DNA of 64,000 nucleotides, taken from NCBI RefSeq assembly GCF_003945595.2, contig NW_024104509.1, positions 2,790,001-2,854,000 on the forward strand. The letters run 5' to 3'. Positions 11,998 to 64,000 of this stretch are shown piece by piece. The notes beneath the pieces are model-generated. The model did no database searches, was not told where the DNA came from, and was given only the letters and a program-made list of their open reading frames with translations. The number at the start of each line of letters is the position of its first letter. Within the stretch, counting starts at the first letter, position 1. A program made the position numbers and the translations under genes. Source of the stretch: Pipra filicauda (Eukaryota > Chordata > Aves > Passeriformes > Pipridae).

Positions 11998-14269
11998 GTC
12001 AAAAAAACCCACTGGCCTGGTGGGGGTAACAAATAGATCAACAGAAGAAAGACTGGACAACTGGAGAATTTTACTTCAAGAGGAACAGAAGACATCTTGG
12101 AATAAATCAAAGACAAAAGCCTCTAGTAGTGTTAACTCTAAGTACCACTTGCTGTGAGGCCTGGAGCAGGTGCCTATCCCAGCCTCTAAAGAGCATCTAC
12201 CATACTTCTCAGTAAGCATCCTGCAGCCCAGCCCAGCTCTGTCATCTCTCACTAACTCTAAAAGCTTGGAGAACAGATGTTTCCAGTCAGGAACAACTTC
12301 GTCAGGACACATTTATTTTATTTCCACTACAAAACTAAGCTTCATCTAAGCATGTTAAAAGCAGTGTAGTGGTGCAAGGGTCTCTCCTCATTGTAGTTTG
12401 TTGTTTTGACTAAGCAATCTCTCCTAAATAACAATAATGTACCTGCACAAGTACATGTTGTATTAAATGCCTTTTTTTTCCCCAAGATCTTTTTATTTCT
12501 CAGTAAGTCACAATTTCCATGCTCTTTCTCTCTGTTGCAATACATAAGCAGAGACAGATGTTTGTTAGAACTGCAGATGGTGGTGGAAGAAGATCTTTGC
12601 CCTAGTCTTCAGCTGGTCTAAACAACAGAGCACCTATTTTTTGAGAAAGCTCAATTTATACATCAGCTGTTAAGACTATTTGGGGTCTTTCCACTTCTAC
12701 ATTTTTGAGATGTCCCTCCTGTCTAGTCAGCAGGGAAAGCTGGATATCACATGTATATTTAACCTTAACTCCCACTCATTCTCCCCTCCTCAAAGTTACA
12801 TTGAAATCAATTCCATGGGTTTTTATAGCAAGAGCTGAATGTCAGTAGCAAAGCATGAGGAAGCTGGCAGCACAGAAGGGCCTGTTAGCTGGCAGAGAAT
12901 GCTCTGTAACACTGCAGCTACATTTGGCAACTCCATGTGGATTTTCAAGTTTGAATACACTACCAAGTTCAAAAGGCTCCCTTTTACACCAGAAGGTCTC
13001 TGGATGCACCTCTCACACAAATCAGCAGGTGACTAACAGGACCCAGTGTATGGGAGGCCACAGCCATGTTGTGCAGCCCACTGCAAACAGCAATGGTTGC
13101 TTCCATATACAGACCTCCCTCAGAGGCCTCAGGTAGGAGAGCTGCTGGACACTGAAGATCTATTTGTTAGTACCATGACAGTGGTAGTTTTGCAGCTCAT
13201 TACACTGCCTAGGGTAAATTAATATGAATGACAGTATTGTATTAAGATTGCAGTAAGATACAATGAAATCAGCACCTGTGGTCAATGGCTTCAAGGAAAA
13301 AGCAAACACCTCTTCACTTGTGCAGTGTGGCAGCCACGTATCCACAAGAGGTAATTTTTTGAGACAGGATCTGAAGTGTCATCCTCTTGAAATAAGTCAC
13401 TTCTATTTCCTACCTCAGTTTGAAACATGAGAAAGGAACTGAAATCAAAGAAGAAATCCCATGAAGTTCTAACATGACAGCATTAAGAACAGATAGTGCT
13501 CTCTAGCCACAGAAGAACCAAGTCTTAACACATGTTCATGTAAGTAGTTTCACTTATTTAGACACTGAAAGCAAATTGCACTTTTCATACAGTGATGCTC
13601 AGAAACTAAACAATGTCTGTTTTTACAACTCCCTAAAAATAAAAATGAAAAACATAACAAAACAACCACCTTAAAGTTCAGGGTTACAAGAAGCAAAGTA
13701 TTTTGTCTATCAAAGAACACATATAAAACAAAGACCCTGCAATACACTGGACAGACAGACAGACCCGCAATTTTAATTATGTTGAGGATACTCTGCTGAC
13801 CAACCCAAACCCTGGTCCAGAGTTCAAGTTTCCACACTCTTAGCTCTTCTGTCAAATATTTGTGATTTTGTGACCTTATCCCTTGAGGACTACAAAATGA
13901 AACATTATGTCAAAAATGACAAATAATGATTATAAAGTATTTACTCAAGAGTAATACATTCATAGAACCGCATTCTTTATATTAAGTTCAGGTGTATTTT
14001 CACAAAATAAAAACCAGTGCTCAGCTACTTACAAATCTTTCTCTTCCTACAGATCATCTGAACTAATTAAAAAAGGTTACATTTCAATAGGGGAACTTTA
14101 GATAACATCCATATCTGTGGTAAATGAAGACTACTTACCAAAAGCTAATTGCAATTTTTGGGGAAAAAAAAACAGACTCCAAAAAACAACGGTAATAGAA
14201 TTAGTCCAGCATAACCTAGAAAAATTAACTGTGCTTCTGATGCTGCATTACTGAAAAAAAAACAAACCA
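11998..14269. other. Intergenic / distal SMC5 3' flank
   Basis: No exon, RNA gene or complete element is recognisable. SMC5 transcripts could extend into this stretch if a poly(A) site further downstream than about 14,293 is used. Confidence 0.5.
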
Positions 14270-14567
14270 GAAAAATACAAGAAATTTCCTTTTTTATTTA
14301 AACCTATCATTGAGAAAAAGCAAGTTCTTCAGAGAAAGTGACGACTATGATAGGCTTCAAAAAGAAATCATGCACTTCAAATCTGTCATACATTTGTGTA
14401 AATTTTAAGATTCACGTTCTTAATTATCAATTCTTTGCAGGTTCTCCTCTTTGACAACTTCTGGAGTCTTGAAAGCCAAATGTTTCAAAAAAGGTCTACA
14501 GAAACATTTTATATATATAAACATTTTTATATATATGTTTCTACAGAAACATTTTATATATATATAG
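14270..14567 (-). other. SMC5: SMC5 3' UTR (minimum extent)
   Basis: This is sequence after the SMC5 stop on the - strand. It begins in an (AT)n-rich block with a roughly 45-bp partial direct duplication (14,495-14,519 and 14,540-14,564). It contains a - strand AATAAA at about 14,293-14,298, the first canonical poly(A) signal after the stop. Longer isoforms are possible. Confidence 0.45.
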
Positions 14568-57936
<43,369 letters not shown>

Positions 57937-58200
57937 CACCCTCTCTCCCATCCCCCCCCCTTCGGCCCCAACGCCGGGCTCTCGCGCGCGCCGCGCTCTT
58001 ATGGCCCGGGAGGGCGGGACTAAATTGCGCTGGAGCTCTTCATTGGCGGGAAGCGAGTCGTGCCGGCGTCTATTGGCTGGAGGGGCGCGGGTGCGGGGTG
58101 CGCGCCGGGGCGGGGCGTTGCGGCGGGTGAGGCCGCGCGGCGCGCGGTGCCGGTGCTTGCCCGCGAGGAGGCAGCAGCCCGCCGGTCTGTGAGGGGCATG

Positions 58201-58639
58201 TGCTCAGCGGGGTAGTGTTTGTTACATTTGCAGCAAAGCAATAGGAAAAACGTTGTTTACACGTGTTCATTCAGAGACCAGACAACCTGCAGGGAGGATA
58301 GCCGCCCTTCAGAAACGCTCCTAAGAGTGACATACTCCTGTCAGATGCCCGGCGTCTCTCAGCAGGCGGGGGCTGAGCCTCGAGAAGGGTTTACTTTACA
58401 GAACGTTCGACCATCTTTCATTTAAGGGGTTGTTTGCACCTTGCTGTGGGTTTTGGGGTCTTTAGGGACCCCTGGTGGGCTGTTGTTTTTCACCCTGGCT
58501 ATGGAAGCTGCAACAACGGTTAAAGTTGTTACTACGGTGGCCGCAGAGCCCCTGAACGGGATTGCACCGGCTTGGCTTGTCACAAAACCCAACCTCCCGT
58601 TCACCATCACTTCTGCGTAAGCCATTTACAACGTTATGC
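58201..58639. other. Upstream flank of the SMC5 promoter
   Basis: I see no exon, RNA gene or repeat I can name in this stretch. Confidence 0.5.
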
Positions 58640-58996
58640 GGAGACTGCGGAAGCTGGGCCTCTTCAGTCCAGAGAAGAGTGAGGGGGGATCTCATTAATG
58701 CGTATCATATAAACATGTCAAAGGTCTGTGCCAAGAGGATGGTGCCAGACTCTTTTCAGTGGTGCCCAGTGACAGGACAGGGAGCACTGGCCATGAGCTA
58801 AAACACAAGACATTCCACCTCAACATGAGAAAGAGAGCACTAGAACAGGCTGCCCAGGGAGGACATGGAGTCTCCCTCTCTGGAGACATTCAAAACCCAC
58901 CTGGATGCATTGTGTAACCTGCTCTAGGTTATGGCATGGGGGTTGGACTCGCTGACCTCCAGAGGTCTCTTCCAACCCTAATAATTCTGTGATCTG
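58640..58996 (+). mobile_element. CR1 LINE 3' fragment
   Basis: The + strand carries the end of the RT ORF and the 3' UTR of CR1: the LGLFS..EK-like piece, a GGATGGTGCCAGACTCTTTTC block, AGGCTGCCCAGGGAGG, GGTTGGACTCGCTGACCTCC, and the terminus CCAACCCTAATAATTCTGTGAT near 58,990. It is 5'-truncated. It sits about 0.5 kb upstream of the SMC5 CpG island. Confidence 0.9.
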
Positions 58997-59904
58997 GGCT
59001 AATGGTTCAGTAAATAATGTTTCAAGGCTGCCTGTCAGACAACAGGAGTTGGTGAGGCAGCAGAAGTTCCCAGAAGCAGACATTGTTTCTACTAAGCTCA
59101 AGGGTGAGCTTAACTCGCAGGAGCCATTAATCAAGGCTGAGGCCTAATGAAAATTCCTGAGTGGCCCAGACTGAGGAGAGGGGCAGGGGAATGCACCACC
59201 ACAGACATCAAGTGGGGTTTTTTTTGAGGTGGGATAAGAGTCAATTTTTCATTTTTTCAAAATGTCAGGGGTAGAACATTTTGACTCTGTCATGGGGCAG
59301 AGGGTGCTCTCTTCAGCCTTTGACTTTACACAGCGGTCCTTTTGGAGCAGTGGATCTCCTGAATTAGGGCAGGCACATTCCTAAACTCTGTTCAGATCCA
59401 GGTAGATAAAATGCCAGGTCTTTTAGTACTTGGCTTGAGCTGTGTTAGTGAATCTTCATGACTGTAAAGTTTGGTTTATGTGTGAAGTTTGGTTTTGGTG
59501 TGACACTATAGTCAGAATATAGTTTCATTTACTTTAGCATAAAGCTAGACTGACAATATTATTTTATGTTGTTATTCTGGATTTCCATCGGCATAACCGA
59601 GATCCGAGTTCAGCTTTTGCCTTCGAAATTTATAAGAATAATGATAAAATGTCAACTGATGGGAAAATACTTAAAGAATATTAAACAGGAGGCTTTCCAT
59701 TGATCCCAAGACAAGTTGAGTTCCACTCCACCACAAAGCTACATCTAGAGCAACCAAATACAAGCCTGTTAGTGTTTAGGGTGCTACAGTTGCTTTTCAA
59801 GGTTTCTTTTTCATGTGCGTTTTACAGACTGTGATAAAATTGTGAATCAAAGCAATTATTTGTAGTTCTCCAGTATCTTTTGAAGAAATTTTCAGACAGT
59901 AAAC
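58997..59904. other. Unassigned flank
   Basis: No exon, RNA gene or repeat was recognised. Confidence 0.5.
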
Positions 59905-60600
59905 AGCCGTATTTAAGATCTTCACTTAAGCAACAGCAGGAAATGGGGGATTCTTGCGCTGCTGTCTGCATAACAACATTGTCTGTATTTCCATTGATAA
60001 GTGTAGTTGGTTCTGATTGTAAATTGCTAAAACTTCACCATTGAGAAATACAACATCTAGTTCACTTTTCAGCATAGCACGAGAAGACTTGAGCACCTTC
60101 TTTGTCTCCCAGATGCATTTTGTCTGATCATCAGATGATGTCAGTATTAAAGATCCATCTGGTGAAAATGTCACACAGTGAACCCAGCTCATGTGTCCCC
60201 TGCAATATGCCACTTTTGACAGAGATTTAATATTCCATAATTCAACAGAACAGTGAGATAAAACAACTGCTACTAACTCATCATGAGGACAAAAGTCACA
60301 GTATTGGATTGTACTGTAATGACTGATGATGACTTGTGTTAACAAATCACATGTTTCAGTATCAAAAAGCAAAAGCTTATTTTTGGCTACTACCAAAATC
60401 ATGTCACCATTTCTGGATCAAGAGCTACATTTTATTAAAAGCTCCACATCATCTGGTTGTTCATCTGCATTTTTTAAGAAATCTTTTATCCCAATACTTT
60501 TTATTTCATTTCCTAGTATGGCAAGTCTCAGAAGAACTGTTCTTTGTCCTGCTGTGGTCCCTGTACAGCTATTGCAGCAGTGAAGAAAGGAACAAAGAGT
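59905..60600 (-). pseudogene. APAF1: APAF1 WD40-region processed pseudogene fragment
   Basis: APAF1 is the cytoplasmic apoptosome scaffold that binds cytochrome c through its WD40 propellers. On the - strand, about 230 codons read continuously as part of that propeller: IKSIGIKDF, DDVELLIKCSS, VAAKNK-like VVAKNKLLLFD, STIQYCDF, VELWN, a CRGHMSWVH repeat, FSPDGSLILTSSDDQT, WETKK and DVVF. A TGA stop interrupts the frame after KCSS, at about 60,407-60,409. A one-base shift near 60,005-60,015 moves the homology into another frame, where INGNTDN and SPISCCCLSEDLKY continue it. In other vertebrates this region is, to my knowledge, split over several exons, and here there is no intron, so I infer a decayed retrocopy. 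Both ends are truncated and no poly(A) tract is visible. A diverged exon of an APAF1-like gene is the less likely alternative. Confidence 0.82.
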
Positions 60601-61727
60601 AAAAAAAATGGATCCAGAAATTAATTGCATGGGGAGTCTCCTATTTGGACAGAGCTGACTGAGTAATTTTTCTCTTACAATAAAACTGAAGTTTGCCAGT
60701 AGAGAAATCTCAGTGCACCTTCCCTAGTATTCAAATGTTTTCTAGTCATTCTCTTCCTAGTCTGTGAATTTCCTCTTCTATAAACTGATATTCAGCAGGC
60801 ATTGAAGTAATTGAAAGCCACATTTCAAATTTTCCCTCTGTTTTGTTTCCTGCAGCAAAAATGGTGGAAAGGTAATGTTGTTCCCTACTTAAGGAAGAAC
60901 TTAGGTTTGGTTGTTTTTTTTTTTTTCCTTGCAGTCAGGACAATACCTCACACCTGTGGATAAATGCTACCCTCATTGGTACTGCTAAAATCGTTGTAGC
61001 AGTGAGGTCCCTACGGAACACTCAATGGAGAGCAGGTGAGAGTACTTTCCCTATGTTTTTAATCTAGTAGCCTAAATCTGATTACTTTGATGGAGTGAAG
61101 CAGAGTTGCATAAATCTTCAGAGACAGGAATCTAATAGTTATACTTCATGCTTCATTTCATTTACAGAAAAGACCCATCAGAAGTATGGAGAGCCACCAA
61201 GCCTGATTATTTTAAACATTTCATTTTCATTTGTTTTTTGCTTAGATAATTTGAGCTGAATGTTGATACCAAAGCATACACTTTATGGAACAAATGATTC
61301 ATAGGAAACAGTCCATTGTTTCTGTTTGCTTTCATTTGCAGAATAATATCAAGACTGATGTGTTCATAAGCAGCTTACAAGGGAGACTGTAGATAGATAG
61401 GATAGGCAGTTAAGATGTCAATTTCTTTTGGCTCTTCCTCAGTCTCTAGGAAACAATAAACTGCTTCAATCTGTGTGGTACTAAATGTATTGAACTGAAC
61501 AATCTCTTCTATTGATTTTGGCACCAAAATGAAAATTTACTGAAGATGCAAGGACCAAGATCATCAAAGGTGTTGTTGATCCTTACAGGCTGTTAGGAAA
61601 AGTATTATACTTAGTTCTGAAAGGAGCAGAGTGTGGTGACTGTAAGATTAACTTCTACCGCTCAGTACATGGCTTCTTGTAGCACTTCAGAAGCTCTCAG
61701 CTTTCTTGAGTAATGGGACCCACACAC
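60601..61727. other. Unassigned flank
   Basis: No exon, RNA gene or repeat was recognised. Confidence 0.5.
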
Positions 61728-63225
61728 TTCACAGAACCACAGAATATGCTGAGTTGGAAGGGACTCACAAGGATCATCGAGTCCAACCCTTAGGCCTGCA
61801 CAGGACCATCCCCAAGAGTCACACCATGTGCCTGAGAGTATTGTCCAAATGCTTCTTGAACTCTGTCAGGCTTGGTGCTGTGACCACTTCTCCGAGGAGA
61901 CTGTTCCAGCACCCAACACCCCTCTGGGCGAAGAACCCTTTTCTAATAACCAACCTAAAACTCCCCTGACACAACTTCAGGCCATTCCCTCAGGTTCTGT
62001 CACTGGTCACCACAGAGAAGAGATCAGTTCCTGCCCCTCCTCTTCCCCTCACAAGGAAGTTGCAAACTGCAATGAGATCTCCCCTCAGTCTCCTCTTCTC
62101 CAGGCTGAACACACCAAGTGACCTCATCTGTTCCTCATATGGCTTTCCCTCAAGGCCCTTCACCATCTTCATTGCCCTCCTTTGGACACTCTCTAAGAAC
62201 TTAATATATTTCTTATATTGTGGTGCCCAAAACTGCCACAATATTCAAGGTGAGGTAGCACCAGTGCAGAGCAGAGCAGGACAATCCCCTCCCTTGCCCA
62301 GCTGGGGATGCTTGGCCTGATTCTTCCCAGGACACAGTTGGCCCTCCTGGCTGCCGGGGCACTGCTGACTCATATTCAACTTGCTGTTGATCCCCAGGTC
62401 CCTTTTCATGGAACTGCCTATCAGCATCTCATTCCCCAGTCTGTACAAACATCCAGGATTGTCCCATCCCAGGTGCACTTTCCCGTGTTGAACTTCCTAT
62501 GGTTGGTGATTGTCCAGTTCTCTGATTTGTCAAGGTCTCTCTGAAGGACCTCCCTGCTTTCGAGAGTCAACAGCTCCTCCCAGTTTTGTGTCACCTGCAA
62601 ACTTGCTTAGTATCCCTTCCAGTCCTGCATCCAAGTTATTTATGAAGATGTTGAAGAGCACAAGGCCTAAGATGCAGCCCTGTGGAACCCACTAGTGACA
62701 GGTCACCAGTCTGATGTTACCTCAGTCAGTGTTACCCTCTGTGCTCGACCTGTGAGCCAATTGCTCACCCACCACATGATGTGTTTATCCAAGTAGGTAT
62801 TTAGTCAGAAGGATCCTGTGAGAGACAGTATTGAAAGCTTTACTGAAATCCAAAATGATTACATCAACTGGCTTCCCTTGATCAGCTGTGTGGGTTACCT
62901 TCTCATAAGACTAAATGAGGTTTGATAAGCCAGACTTTCCTCTCGTGAAGCTGTGCTGGCAGTGACCAGTGACTGCATTGTCTTTCAGCTATTTTTCAAT
63001 ACCTTCCAGAATAATCTTCTCCATAACTTTACCAGGCACTAAAGTGAGACTGACAGGCTTGTAGTTTCCAGGGTCCTCCTTCTTGCCCTTCTTGAAAATT
63101 GGCACAATGTTCACCAGCTTCCAGTCAGCTGGGACCTCTCCAGATTCCCAAGACCACTCAAAAATCATTGAGAGAGGTTTTGCGATGACATCAGCAACTC
63201 TTTGAGGATTCTTGGATTAATCTCA
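61728..63225 (-). mobile_element. CR1 LINE, 3' half (RT C-terminus and 3' UTR)
   Basis: On the + strand it starts CACAGAACCACAGAAT, the inverted terminal octamers, then GTTGGAAGGGACTCACAAGG. Read on the - strand it contains late-RT pieces: a palm-to-thumb region at 62,250-63,220 (including LHLGWDNPGCLYRLG and SKLNMSQQC) and, at 61,990-62,241, [47 protein letters not shown] and [11 protein letters not shown]. Frames are broken. About 1.5 kb is retained. Its terminal 50 nt closely match the tail of the SINE at 29,471-29,622. Confidence 0.92.
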
Positions 63226-64000
63226 TTCTCTAAAGTTCAAAATAATGACTTCAGGCTATTTTATTAGGTTGAATTCTTTCTCCTTATACTGATTAGTATG
63301 AAGTCTAGAGAAGAGCAATAAGGCGATATTCAAAGTTACATTTTATTAGGAAGTTCTAATAATTTCAAAAAAATCCCTTACACACAAATACATAAAACCA
63401 AAAAATAAAAAGATGTGTGAATTAAGTTTCCTATTAATATAAATGCACGCATCTGTGGTTGGGTAAAGTGTACGTGCATTCTCTGTGAGTGTACAAACGG
63501 ATTGAATAAAAAAATCCAGACAAAAAGACTTGCATGCCAGAAAACACGTAGCTTCAAAGGGTCTCATTTCATATAGTTCCAGCTTATGATGGATTATACC
63601 GACTACTAAAACTGAGTTTGTTATTGGCAAGGATGACAAATATATTTGTTATAGTAAAATAATACAGTATCACAAAGAATTGCCAGCAGAGTATTAAGTT
63701 TCCCAGAGAGATTTGTCATCATGAATAATTGCACTGAACCTTAAGGCTGTTACTAGTAGCTAGCACTATTTTCTTTCTTATTTCAAAATATTTATAATTT
63801 TCATAACAAAAATCCATTCTATCCCCAACACAAAACATTCACTGAATGCAGATTTAACATAACACAATATTCCACTTTAATTGTGCAACTTTACTTTCCT
63901 CTTTTTACTTTTACACCAGAAAGGTTAAAAAAAATTTAAATGAATGATCTGTGCAAAATGGGAAGCCTTTATGCAATAACTGATACCTCATGCAAAAGAG
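63226..64000 (-). other. AT-rich flank, possible 3' UTR of an upstream gene
   Basis: No coding homology is visible. A - strand AATAAA lies at about 63,341-63,346. In other amniotes MAMDC2 lies upstream of SMC5 in the same orientation, so this could be the distal 3' UTR of that gene. The support is positional only. Confidence 0.25.

Noticed and set aside
63346..63639. 97-codon - strand frame near the right edge as a gene
   Set aside because: No domain, no Kozak context and no splice-bounded homology. At most it is 3' UTR of an upstream gene.

Overview
This is vertebrate nuclear DNA, almost certainly from a bird and probably a passerine. It carries two recognisable protein genes in a tail-to-tail arrangement. 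KLF9 is on the + strand, with only its last coding exon and 3' UTR present. SMC5 is on the - strand and is complete, with 24 coding exons between 57,936 and 14,568. The same convergent pair occurs at human 9q21, which corresponds to the avian Z chromosome, so a Z location is inferred. The repeats are bird-like: several CR1 LINE copies, solo ERVL-type LTRs, a tRNA-Ile-headed SINE with a CR1 tail of the TguSINE1 type known from passerines, and a piece of an RTE-like LINE.

Layout. 1-4,151: last intron of KLF9. 4,152-4,384: final KLF9 exon, zinc fingers 2-3. 4,385 to about 7,710: KLF9 3' UTR. About 7,710-14,270: intergenic, with one solo LTR and an A/C-rich simple repeat. 14,568-57,936: SMC5. I traced every exon by splice-site phase; the coding parts sum to 3,234 nt, giving a 1,077-residue protein with no stop and no frame break. 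Its introns hold the SINE, an interrupted CR1, two LTR-like elements, the RTE fragment, a 26-bp minisatellite and a 5'-end CR1 fragment that nearly touches the exon 4 donor. 57,640-58,200: CpG-rich SMC5 promoter with two inverted CCAAT boxes and an E2F-like site. 58,200-64,000: upstream flank with CR1 copies and a decayed, apparently intronless APAF1 WD40 fragment.

KLF9 is a DNA-binding transcription factor and SMC5 is the core ATPase of the SMC5/6 genome-stability complex. They are neighbours by conserved synteny and nothing here indicates joint function. I found no new multi-gene system. The most noteworthy items are the APAF1 retrocopy (processed pseudogenes are rare in birds), the RTE fragment that may be AviRTE, the SINE and CR1 that share a 3' tail in one window, the CR1 5' end beside an SMC5 splice donor, the GC-AG intron 11, and several perfect inverted repeats.
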